A DNA stretch of 64,000 nt from Cheiracanthium punctorium (Eukaryota > Arthropoda > Arachnida > Araneae > Cheiracanthiidae). The notes beneath the pieces were generated by a model. That model worked only from the letters and a program-made list of their open reading frames with translations. It searched no databases and had not been told where the DNA came from. This document shows positions 49,722 to 60,756 of this stretch, in pieces; the stretch's first letter is position 1, and each line of letters begins with the position of its first letter. The translations under genes were made by a program, and so were the position numbers. The stretch lies in contig JAWZYV010006116.1 in the NCBI GenBank assembly GCA_038373885.1, forward strand, positions 878,001-942,000, read 5' to 3'.

Positions 49722-50799
49722 AATATAATAAAAGCTTTCGAATTTCAAGACATTTTCCTTTTAACAAAAACTAGACATTCCTTTTAATACCAATTGTACT
49801 GTGGTCCTGTACAATAAAATATTAGCCAATACTTCGTGACCTGAATCATACTTCGCTGAAAAATGATGTGAGACAGTATTAAAAAACAAAATTATTTTAG
49901 CTAGAGGTAGAGTTCTTTTCTTTCTGGTTTTAAGTGCTACCAAGATACAATTTGCACCTTACATAAATACGTTGAAATATCCTGATTGAGGACTAACTTG
50001 ATGCGTCTACAAATCTTTTTTTTAGCATTCCCTGAAATCCGTGTTTACATAATCACTTAAAGCTTGTAGAGGAGTTCTTACAAAAACGAGTGCGTGTTTG
50101 ATTTTTTTATATTGGGTTTTTGAATGCAAACAATCCACATTTTTTTATGTTATTTGGGTCTTTTCCTTTATGTTGCACAGAAGGAACGATCCTTTTCTAG
50201 TTAAAATGTTCTACAGTTATCGAATATTTTTATCTAAATGCCTTCAAATTAAAGCAAATGAACTAAATAAAAAAAAACTGTAATAAGTTTATTTGAATGA
50301 AAATATTTCAAAAGTATATTTTCCAGTTCAAAAGTATTCTCTCCATATCAGTTTCTTAAACTCGATACATCAAAAGCACATTTCTTTTTCTCCTGGTGTA
50401 GACTCCGGATCATATCCAATAGAATTCGTTTGTTAAGACATGTCAATGATGTTACACATCTGAATAAAGTATGTGTTTTAAATAAAAATGAAAGTACTAA
50501 AAAAAAGTCGAAGGTATTTTGAATTATTCGCTTATTAATGTATGCTTAAGAAATGTGCTAATCAAGTTACTGTTTTTGTGATCTTCTTAAAAGTAATGAT
50601 GATTACTTTAGGATTTACTTAGAAGTTTGGGAAAATCCATTTAAGTGTTAGAAGTCAAGCGTAAACATTTCATTTGAAGTACACTATTTCAATCATTACA
50701 ATCGTTAACTTTGTTCTTGTTTCTGTGCTTTATGAATTAACGTGGTGGTTATAGTAAGTATAAAAAAAAACCTAAATTTCTATCAGATTTTATTTACGC

Positions 50800-51104
50800 A
50801 CCAGAGTGTTTGCTGGGTCCAGTTTTTTTCAAAGTCAATTCTCCCACATAAAGGGAAGTGATAGCAGTAGGCACGCATGTAAAGGTCTGTTCTCATACTT
50901 TGATTTCAAAATACTGCATCTATTATTGTGGATTCTTTTGAAGAAAAATGTTTCGGATTTGTTCGTAATTCCAAATGTTTTTCCTTCAGAATTGAAATCT
51001 ATGTTGAAATTCCCTACCAAAACTGTTTTACATTCTTCGTCTTCTATCAGCGCACTCCTGAAAATTGATTCTAAAGTAGGGTAAAAAAACCATCTAAAAC
51101 GCAA
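50800..51104 (-). pseudogene. LINE-type endonuclease fragment
   Basis: The minus-strand frame reads FRSALIEDEECKTVLVGNFN then IDFNSEG, matching the 'GDFNID' catalytic region of APE-like endonucleases in non-LTR retrotransposons, with Asp replaced by Asn. It breaks frame downstream and no reverse transcriptase follows. Confidence 0.55.
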
Positions 51105-51352
51105 GAATATAGATTGGAAACTAAAAGAACCCTACACAAGTCCTTAAAAAAAACAAATTTGAAAACTGATACACCGCTCGTGTCTACACACAAAAAAAAA
51201 CGTAATAGGGTAAAAAACAACGTGAAAGGAAAAAAAACACATAAACCGCAAGAATATAGATTGGAAACTAAAGAAAACCGAACACAAGTCCTTAAAAAAC
51301 CCACATTTGAAAAGTGACTCGACGCGAAAATTGTACCAAAATCGTGTCTACA
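51100..51352. repeat. ~147-164 bp tandem duplication
   Basis: gcaagaatatagattggaaa occurs at 51101 and 51248, and tcgtgtctacac at 51178 and 51342. The copies differ by indels. Confidence 0.8.
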
Positions 51353-51608
51353 CAAAAAGCAAGGTTGAAATTAAAAGCATTCTGGTGATAAAAATTGGGG
51401 AGATTAGGATAAATTTTCTGTTGCATTTGTTTATTTTTTTTTTCAATCCACAACTGTTTGCCCATTTTTAAACATTTTACTGTTTCGCACAGGGTTTTAC
51501 ATTATTTATGTAATATGATCAAGTTACCCCTTCCCCCTTTTCCTTCAGCAACCCCCGCAGGAGAGTCGAGTCCGGGCCATCGTGAATCTTCTCTCGGGTC
51601 TGCTACTA

Positions 51609-52360
51609 CACTGCTGGCCACCCAAATTGCAACACCAAGAAAAACAAGAGATATCACAACAAAATTTATTGTGTAGATAACATGTTGACCAAGTAACAAA
51701 TGATTAAATTTACAGCATTCTATGAAGCGTGGTTCCTGCCAAAATCAGTACCCAGAGTAGCCGCCGTTGTTGGAGATCACAGCTGCCACACGCCTCGGCA
51801 TTGATTCAAAGAGACTTTGAATGTGTTCTTGGGGTACAGCAGACCAAGCAGCTTCCACACGTTGCCAAAGTTGATCTGGTGTGACAGCTGGGGATGAACT
51901 CTGGGTCAGTCGTTGAGCAACCATGGACCACATGTTTTCTATCGGCGAAAGATCCGGAGAGCGCGCCGGCCAGGGAAGCAATTCAATCTGGTGATTGACA
52001 AAGAACCCTTGGACAATGCGTGCCACGTGTGGCCGTGCATTATCCTGCTGAAATATGGCTGTTGGCAAGCCCTGAAGGTAAGAAAGGACAACTGGCTCCA
52101 ACACCTCGGAGATGTAGCGCTGGCTGGTTAAAGTACCGGCAATGCGTACTAGAGGAGTGCGAGAGAGATATCCGATACCGCCCCATACCATAATACCCGG
52201 TGCAGGACCAGTGTGACGGTGCAGAATGCAGCTGTTCAGCATCCTCTCTCCACGGTGTCTCCAGACTCGAATCCGACCGTCGTGGTGTTGCATACAGAAG
52301 CGTGACTCGTCAGTAAAGAGAATTTCATTGAAACCAATGAAACCAATTGTGTTCAAATGA
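51609..52360 (-). mobile_element. 5'-truncated Tc1-like element
   Basis: One inverted end (cactgctggccacccaaatt) is present at 51609, with TA before it (51607-51608). The other end is missing. The break at about 52330-52372 is marked by a short tandem word, aatgaaaccaattgtgt. Confidence 0.8.
51745..52332 (-). pseudogene. Tc1-like transposase, catalytic half only
   Basis: An open frame carries the whole catalytic core: LFTDESRFC, IMVWGGIGY, IFQQDNARPHVA and SPDLSPIENMW, then the C-terminal QSLFESMPRRVAAVI. The three acidic residues of DD34E are all intact. The N-terminal helix-turn-helix half is lost at the truncation near 52332; the first few codons of the frame derive from the junction repeat. 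Because the core is uninterrupted, truncation may be recent, but DNA recognition would be absent. Confidence 0.9.
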
Positions 52361-52379
52361 AACCAATTGTGTACAGAGG

Positions 52380-54730
52380 AAAGTTTATAATATTCTGCAG
52401 ATCAAATTGAGATTTGCATAATTTTGTTCGGTAAATTATGTCTGCAGATAAATATGTCTGCAGATATTCTGTTTAATCCCAACTGTAACACAATAAGTAA
52501 AATCTAAAGAGAATGTGTAAGTTAAAACGAATAAATATGCAAATGTAATGGAATTTAATTTCAAATACGGCATTTACTTTTATAAAACTTAATACTCAAG
52601 CTTTGTGAATGAAAATGTTAGTTGTTGAAGCAATAAAATGTTTTATATTGAAGTAATTGCGCAATGCGATTACTTTAACTTTTCCTTAACGTTACCATTA
52701 GGGTAACGAAATAAAAATCTGGGAACATGATTGCTTTCAGTTATTATTCGTTCTTTATAAGTGGTAAGTGTGTTTGTTCTGCTACTCTATTACGGTTGAA
52801 CTCGATAATCAGTAAACGGGGAGTTCATTTGGCAAATTCTTTTAGTTTGAAGCACAATATGCTCATTCACTTTTCTCTCACTACAGTGAAATCTCGATAC
52901 ATTAAGCTGTTCTGACTGAAATAATGTTTTAGGGCTTACTTAAAAGGCATGTTATTTTTTATCATTCAACATCAAACAAAATTTGTATATTGTATTAGAT
53001 GATATGATTATTTTACACTCGGAATCAAGTGGAATTTTTAAACTGCGAGATATCAAGTCCGAACACTACTAGCTCGAAAGTTTGTAACATTCCCTACAAC
53101 ATCATCGAAGAATAGAAAGATGTTTGCTATAAAAAAAACTGAATTCCTAACTTTCCACTACAGAAATTATCGTAAAAATACGTATAGGATATTAAAAAAG
53201 ATGAATCTGTAGATATTAAACATAATTAATCCAATAGCTTGAATCAACCATGAATTTCAGTTCAGTTTGACGCGATAGCACAACTTTGGTATCTCAGAGA
53301 TCTTGCATTGAACTTTAAGCTTTAAAAGAGAGACTTGCTGAATAACGAATATATCTAATGAAAGCTTACAAATTCCTTGTTAATTAAGGCAAATACTTAC
53401 GTTCGCAAGAATGTATTAAAATTGTATCAGTCTTAAAGTAAAATTGGCATGTGTAAACTTGAGCACTTTATCATGACATTCCATTATTGGGTTATCAAGT
53501 TTATTGCAAGCTTCTGGCTTAAATTATCAAGTTTTAAAAGCATATGCTTTATATACAAGCTTTTTTATACCGCCTAACTTTATATACCATCATTTAATGG
53601 AATTTCTAGGTAGAAAAGGAATCATGGAAAGGCAGCTGTCTGTTTTACAATTCAACCCTAACGGTCAAAAACACCTTCAAAGTATTCGAAATGAGGAGAT
53701 TTGTTTTTAGAATATCAATTAAAGTTCCTATAAACAGAGTCTGTAATAGCTCAGCAATCTGTTAAGAGAAGATCAAGCATTCATGTTTACACTTTTAAGG
53801 CTCCCTTTAAGAGTACGCTTCACGGAGCTTCTGAGGTTTCTCTTTCAATGCTAAGTCAATGGTAAATTTAAAGTTGAATATTTCATGAAAATTTCATTTT
53901 TTAACATTTATTTTTCTTTCCAAAAGGTACACGAGAGCTTATCAAAAGGCACCCGCTAGAAAAAAATAATGAATTTTAAATTTTAAAGGGTTAACCTGAG
54001 CTAAAATTTCAGCTACCTTTTATAAGATATTTTAAATGCAACTAAGTTTAAAAGATAAAAGAACTTGGAAAAGCAGGTGTCCAAGAGTGAAGTTCAATCC
54101 TCCCACATATTTCAATCTCTCAATTTTATCCTAGTTACATTAAGTGTAATAGTATCACGAACAGACAAAATCTTGAAAATAATCTCAACTTCTCGGTTCG
54201 CTCCACCTCCGAGGAAAGAAAGGAGAGAAAGAGGGGATGTGGAGCTTTTTGGGGCACGCCACAGTTAAAGGCAGGGTGAAAATGCCCTTAGGCTAAAGAA
54301 CTAAAGTAGAAGCTAGGCTACTCACACGATTTTGTAGAGAAAATATTTATCTTAAACACGGAGATCTCAAGGTAGAAGACTGGATACTCTGCTAAATAGA
54401 CAAGCATTTGAAAAGAGCATTATTTTGAGTTTTCCTTTTAAATATTTGTAATGTAATTAATTTCATGTTATTAATAATATTACACATAATCCCTAACCGT
54501 AAGCGATAAGAAAAAAACATGAAAAATACTCTAAATAAATTACTAAATAGAGAGCGTTAACATTTTTTTCTTTAATGGTAATGCATTAACATGACCAACT
54601 TTTCATTTTACAGGGAAAATTTTGGTTTCGGAAATATAATACATCGAAAATGTAAAGTGTAGTTATGTAGTCACAGAAGTCTCAGAGACAGCTTGTTCCC
54701 AGTTAAGGGTTATAAATGTATTTTTATTAA
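52380..54730. other. No gene recognised
   Basis: AT-rich DNA with chance frames only. Confidence 0.5.
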
Positions 54731-54739
54731 CTTCTAGTC

Positions 54740-54769
54740 TTTGAAAATTTATTATAATAAATTTTCAAA
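54740..54769. repeat. 30-bp perfect palindrome
   Basis: tttgaaaatttatta is followed directly by its exact complement with no spacer. Confidence 0.9.
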
Positions 54770-55125
54770 ATAAATAATGCATGGAAAAATAAAAAGAGAC
54801 AATCAGACTTAGCCAAAGAAAAAAGGAAAGGAACAGAAGTCTGTGAACCTCCAGAAATTTGGATTTTCCTTCATAAAATCATACTAAAAGCCATTTAGAG
54901 AAAGTTTGACTCTATCGTCTTTTGCACGCACACCCTGGAGAAAAAGAATTAAATTATATTAAAAACACTTATATGTGCCTGTCTTTAGGTAAATGTTTGC
55001 ATCAAGCATACGAGTTAAATGATTCTGTCTAAACTCCGCAAAGAGAAATACAAAGGAAATATGGAATTTTTAATTTAGAGGAGTTTGCATCTATGAAAAA
55101 GATTTTAAAAAAGAGTTAATATATA

Positions 55126-55791
55126 GGGTAAAGGCACCAATTGTTGGCACTACCCCAATTATTGGCAGTTGTTCCTTCAAAGTTGAAAAATAAGCTTTTG
55201 GGGCCACTTATAAATTCAAGCTTAGCATTCACTCAAAGGTCAACTAATCAGCTACAAATTCTCGCCGTGATACAGTCAATTTCACTGACAAAACTCCGGG
55301 GAAGGTAAGAGTCTCTCATCAGTGTTCGCAGCGGTTCATAAACTACAGGTTTTGCTTAAGAGGTAGGTCTCGATTTCGCCTTTAATAACTATGCAACTTC
55401 ATCTTTCATTGCTTCCATTCATTTAGGTCTACTTTGTTGCTACTTAATGAGAATATGGTTTCCAAATGTAAATTTTCAGTTAAGCAGCTTTTTTTAGGGG
55501 TGTCAATAACTAGTGCTTCAAAACAGTCAATTTCAATAATTTGCTTTTATCCATGTCAATAATTGGTTCATTCATGTCAATAATATGGGGGGGGGAAATG
55601 TTGTTGAATTTCCGCTCATAAAACGGAATTTTTTTTTAATTAATTTGACTAAAGTAATGAATGGAATCTGTAATGCAGATCTTGGCCTTAAAGAAAACTT
55701 TGAAACATAACTATAGCTTTATAAATAAGAAAGTTTTTAAGAAAATAACTGGAAAATTTCCTTAAAGTGTCAATAACCGGTGCCATGACCC
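55126..55791. mobile_element. Non-autonomous DNA transposon, 666 bp
   Basis: The ends gggtaaaggcaccaattgtt and (reverse complement) gggtcatggcaccggttatt match at 19 of 25 positions, with TA on both sides (55124-55125 and 55792-55793). The word gtcaataayy recurs about six times in the right half. No transposase is encoded. Confidence 0.65.
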
Positions 55792-55799
55792 TATTATGT

Positions 55800-57700
55800 T
55801 TTATCTTTCAGTTTAGGATACTACATTAATTGTTAAATGAAATGTTAAATCAACACAAAATATCTTTTTTATTTAGTGATGATGATAGGCAAGTTTAATG
55901 AAACCACTTTAATAATTGACATTGACAGAGAACACTGAACGCTAGCTTTATTATACACTTTAAGTAGAATATTTTGCTTTATTATACACTTTAAGTAGAT
56001 AAAATGATGCTTTTTTATAGCTTAGCCCCTCCCAAAAAGTTTTACATAACTTTAGACTAAAATTTTGCTTTATTGTACATTCTGTTTGGGTGAAGTCAGC
56101 TTTTTACAAAATTTAGCCCCCCCCCCCCCCTCAAAAAAAAAGATTTATGGATCCGCTACTGCCTATTAATATAGAAATTTAAGCCAGATGTACTCGTATT
56201 TCTGTTTTAAATTATTTAGGATTCCAATGTATCATCTATTCCAGGCCGTTGTGTTGGTTCTTCTGATTCACGTGACTCTCTATGCCTGTTCCTCTTGTTT
56301 GAAAGAGGTTAACGGCGTAACAGGGTAAGCTTTCAGGGTATTTCTAGAGTGGGCTAGACACCACTCTATTTCCAACTTCATATACAGGGTGAATTTGACA
56401 TAATGTGCCAAACAAAAAGGGGTGAAAGAATAGACCATGTGGAGCATAAATACCATAGAAACCCTGTGATATCTCAAACCGTTTCCGAGTTATGGTGGAT
56501 GGAAGGAAATTCTGTTTTTTTTTTTGTTATACCGTCTGAAAAAACCCAAATTTGTGAGGTTTCTGAAAGCCCTAAGTGTAAAATAAGCACATATTTAAAA
56601 GATCAGAAAAACCTATGGGGCAGCACCATTTACATCAGGATATCTCATTTCATGAGGAGCTACAAGCGCTGAAACATTGGCGAAGTTAAAAATCGAATTG
56701 TAGCCAAAAACTGTAACAGACGATTCCACAAACACCCTTTTAGCTACAAGCAGTCAAATGTCCCAAAAACTGGTCCATTCCACAAGCTTTAGAATGGGCC
56801 CAGAATAAAGCTTATTGGTATTCTAGATCAGGAGAAATGTTATTTTTTGTTTGCAATACATCACCGAAATCGGCGTTCGTCGAATAAAGAGAGTCACGAG
56901 GTGGCGTAGTCTTTCCTGTTTTTAATATCATGCCCGGCTTGAGCCAGCTGTCTTTTCAGATGCAAAGACGAAAGTTATAATGCCAAACAAGAAAAGTAAC
57001 ATTTTATTGAGTTTAGAAATACAACAACAGAATTAAAAGAAGTATGACGTTTCTCACGTCTTGGAGGAATCTCTCACAAAGGAATCTCTTACATCTGTGA
57101 TCACAGAGAGGAGATGCAAAGAAATTACCAATGCGTATCTCACATGTACTAGTATGATGAAAGCACATTATGCAGTTTGTAACAGATTTGTATTCGTTTA
57201 ATTTACCCAACATCTAGTATTCATTTGGCGAATTTCAACGAATGCCTTATTAGACAACCGTTCACACGCGGCGAATGTGCACGGTAAATGTATAAGGCCG
57301 TATGTCCTCTAGCTGCGTAGATCGGTAGGTGGGAGAGAGATGTGGATCCGAGATTACCCCCTTTCCGGTGTCACCATAAACAGCTTTAACATGACATTAA
57401 CAGCTTTAAAGCAGTGTAGAACAACTAAGCTGTCAGTCTTCGACTATAAATATTAATGTACGCATATGGAAAAAAGAAATCGCAGAAATATAATATATTC
57501 ATATGTGTGTGTGTGTGTTTATGTGCATGTGAGAGAGAGTTTTTTAATAATCCTAGTTCAAAAATAAAGTCTCTGGTGACGGAAAAGTTAGTAAAGTTAC
57601 TGGAATGTATAGGATACGTCAGTAAAATTTAGATTTTAGTACACAGGCTTTGACGAACCATATTCATAAACAAAGACCATTATTCTTTACCCGTATATCA
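55800..57700. other. No gene recognised
   Basis: It holds a short direct repeat (ttattatacactttaagtag twice, 55949-56000), a C14 run near 56108, and a stretch from about 56383 starting 'acagggtgaatttgacataa' that looks like an interspersed repeat start. Nothing here is coding that I recognise. Confidence 0.45.
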
Positions 57701-57704
57701 CATA

Positions 57705-59209
57705 CACTCATGTCCATAAATTAAGGATAATGAAGTTCAGGCAAAGAAAGAGAAAGAAGCAAAACAAATTTGACTTATTTGTAAAGTCTATTTATTAAAC
57801 AAAAAGTAAAGAGCAAAAAAGATGCTATATGTTTGACATAATTAATAAAAATTGCAAGTTTTACTCCCTTGACCAAATTTCAAAAAAGAACCTATTTACA
57901 AAAAACAGTATAACATGGTTAGTAGGATGGTTAATACGGAGTATGTCTCCCGGACGATGCAATACAGGCCTGACAACGCCTAGGCATGCTGAGTATCAAA
58001 TGATCAATCTGATCTTGGGGAATATTACACCACTCATCAAGTAATGCACTCCGAAGTTCCGGTAGACAGGTGGGAGGGGGTTGACGGGCTGCAATTCGTC
58101 GGCCAAGCATATCCCACACATGCTCTATTGGATTCAAGTCCGGTGAGTATGCTGGCCAATGCATACGGTTGATATCCTCCGATTGAAGGCATTCGTCTAC
58201 AATGTTTGCACGGTGAGGACGGGCGTTGTCATCCATAAACACAAATTCAGCACCCATGGCGCCCCGAAACAAACGTACATGTTGTTCCAGAATGACATCC
58301 CGATAGATGTGGCCTGTCATCGTTACACTCTGAACATGCAGGTCAGTTCTGGAACCAAGAATAATTCCTCCCCAAACGAGCCATCCTGCACCACCGTAAC
58401 GGTGTCTTTCAATGGTATTCTCTTGGTGGTAACGGGTACCTGGCGCTCTCCAGATGAATGTCCGGCGAGAATCAGACTCCAAACTAAACCTGGACTCGTC
58501 GGAAAACATCACACAAGACCACTGTTGCGGTGTCCACAATGCATGCTCTCTACTCCAGGTTAATCGCAGGCGACAGTGAGTTGCGGTAAGTGGAACACAT
58601 CTGACAGGCCTACGAGCATATAGACCAATGTGCCCTAAGCGTCTGTACACGGTCTGCCTTGAAACTGTCGTACCGGTAGCTGAAGAGAGCTGACGAGACA
58701 GGTCTGATGCTGTACTCCGTCTGTTTCTTTTGGCAGTAACTGCCAAATAGCGGTCCTCATTCGGCGTTGTAACTCGGGGGCGACCTATGCTGTAACATCT
58801 ACTCACATTACCATCATCTTGGAATCGTTGCCAAAGCCTGGAGATGACACTCTGGGCGATTCCAAGTTCCTCGGATACTTCCAGCTGGTTACGTCCACAT
58901 TCCAGTCGTCCGATAATTCTGCCACGTAAAACATCATCCAAATGCCTCCTTTGTGCCATAACTATGCGGTTTTTGCACTGAAAGGCTTTCACAGCGCTTG
59001 TGAACAATTTTACTTCTTTGCCACCATTCCTTATATACCCCTCTCTTACACTCTCGTCATTGTGACGTACCATCCACGCCATCTGGTGGTTTCCTGTAAT
59101 TTGCATATTCTTCTTCAAGATGTGTGTGATCATTCCACAGGTGAAATTTATATTTTAGAGATCAATTTCTGTGTGATTCTGAATTATCCTTAATTTATGG
59201 ACATGAGTG
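57705..59209 (-). mobile_element. Structurally intact Tc1-like element, 1505 bp
   Basis: The inverted ends start cactcatgtccataaattaa and are identical over 27 bp. TA duplications lie at 57703-57704 and 59210-59211. The only gene, on the minus strand, is uninterrupted. Nothing essential is visibly missing. Confidence 0.96.
57931..58959 (-). CDS. Tc1-like transposase, intact, DD34E
   Basis: This nuclear cut-and-paste transposase has 342 residues if begun at MAQRRHLDD (58959). The frame is open for 58 codons further up (59133), but family length (~340) and the sequence after this Met favour the inner start. The N-terminal half holds two helix-turn-helix regions (RLECGRNQLEVSEELGIAQS; LSRQLSS...VSRQTVYRRL) with a GRPR hook between them. 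The catalytic triad is Asp in FSDESRF, Asp in FMDDNARPHRA, and Glu in SPDLNPIEHVW, 34 residues after the second Asp. It ends QACIASSGRHTPY. No stops or frameshifts occur, so the protein may be functional. Confidence 0.94.
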   Translation of the reverse strand: MAQRRHLDDVLRGRIIGRLECGRNQLEVSEELGIAQSVISRLWQRFQDDGNVSRCYSIGRPRVTTPNEDRYLAVTAKRNRRSTASDLSRQLSSATGTTVSRQTVYRRLGHIGLYARRPVRCVPLTATHCRLRLTWSREHALWTPQQWSCVMFSDESRFSLESDSRRTFIWRAPGTRYHQENTIERHRYGGAGWLVWGGIILGSRTDLHVQSVTMTGHIYRDVILEQHVRLFRGAMGAEFVFMDDNARPHRANIVDECLQSEDINRMHWPAYSPDLNPIEHVWDMLGRRIAARQPPPTCLPELRSALLDEWCNIPQDQIDHLILSMPRRCQACIASSGRHTPY

Positions 59210-59582
59210 TAGTATCGAAGCAGCTAACACCTCACAATTTTATTACTTTTGGTTCTTTCTTTCTTCTTTGGTTCTTCTTTGGTTTTTGTACTTTTAAATT
59301 TCTTCACTATTAAGAAAATTGCATGTTATATCTATTTTTGTTAGGATTGTTGTTCAGTTTACTGTTATATAAATCACATGTTCACAACATTGGCGAGAAC
59401 AATAGCATATCGCCGGAGATCACCCCCCCCCCCCACCATTCGCTCTTCAATTATATATGAAATGGTCCGTTTTGTATACATTTCACTACCTTTAGGAAAC
59501 AAAATGAATCAATAATGATTTATATGAAGATTCGAAAGAGAAAACTGAAATGAAAGCTACATTTAAATTTAAATGCATCTAA

Positions 59583-60310
59583 TGCCGGTATCTCACTAAA
59601 GGGAAAATCCGAGCAACTCCGAGCTACACCAACTTTCCCGACGGACTTGAAGGCGTGGTTATCTTTAAGTGTTGCAAAAGTAAATAAACTGTCTCCGGCG
59701 CCAAATAGTCATCGCATCGCTGATTTGGCATGAAGGTTATTATTTTACTAACCGTGACTCAGCACCCAATAATACAAAAAAAAAAATAAGCATACACATG
59801 AAGATTTAATAATTGAATAATGCAATAATTGATGTCAGCAATTTTCAACTTACCTGGACTAATAGCGCTTTCAAAGGCAAGAAATCTTTGCCGTAGAATT
59901 TGAGCTATTTCCTCCAGCCCCTGTCTCTTGCACACTCTTTTTGTATATTGAGGGTGTAAGGATTCCATATGCAAGGGAACTTTTTAATTTCTTCGATGAA
60001 GTCCATTTCTAAACCCAAACTCCACTTGAATGCGCCATAATTTTATTTGCACGTGCGTAATTGCGATTCTATTCTGATATCGAGCCAAGCTGCCAAGCTT
60101 CGAACACAGAAGTGGTCGCCATTACTCGCCATTGCTTATGAGGTAGCAGGAAGAAGTACTCTAATTGGCCGCAATTTCGGCCGAGTTGGATTTTTTCGTT
60201 CCGAAAGGTAAAAGTTGAGATCGTCGTCGTCAAGGCAACGACGGGAGAAAATCCGCCGGAGAGTTGATCTGCAGGAAAAGTTGGTCGGACGGATCTTAGT
60301 GTGATACCCC
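59583..60310 (-). mobile_element. Possible PIF/Harbinger-like fragment with MADF-coding relic
   Basis: The ends ggtatctcactaa (from 59587) and, on the minus strand, ggggtatcacactaag (from 60310) are inverted. On the minus strand a start at 60006 gives MDFIEEIKKFPCIWNPYTLN and CARDRGW, then one frame over EEIAQILRQRF, matching a MADF DNA-binding domain such as accompanies Harbinger-type elements. A gtaagt donor follows at 59853. A frameshift or stop after RGW marks decay. The superfamily call is tentative. Confidence 0.45.
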
Positions 60311-60756
60311 TATAAAGTGCATTCACTGCTTAAATATAAAAATGCAAAAAGAGTTTTTCTGAAAATCAAATATTTTGTCCATTGTTCCTTTTATTATGAA
60401 TAATACAACATTTATCATGCACTTCAGACCTATCATTAAAAATTGCATTATTAGTGATTCATCAAATAATATGGTAATGCAATTGAGAAATGTTGACAAA
60501 AGAGTTCTTTTGCAAAACGGAAAAGCTGTCAGAAGGAAATCAACATTGTAAATCATCAGATATCTGGGATTCACAAATCTGGATATAACTATAATTGGTC
60601 TATGCTTTTATCCCTCTTTTTTAGGGTAAAGACAAAATTTTTAGGTAGAATACTCTGTTTTTCATATACAAATAAAATAAGAATTTAAAATCTGGAAGAA
60701 ATTCATCTCATTTATGTAAATTTATATAAAAGTAAATAAAATAAAAGTTCATTATA

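Noticed and set aside
58159..58563. 134-codon plus-strand open frame
   Set aside because: Antisense shadow of the intact Tc1 transposase.
59225..59430. Possible LTR end plus primer-binding site (ttggcgagaac after a T-rich stretch)
   Set aside because: No second LTR, no gag-pol, and the match to a tRNA 3' end cannot be shown.
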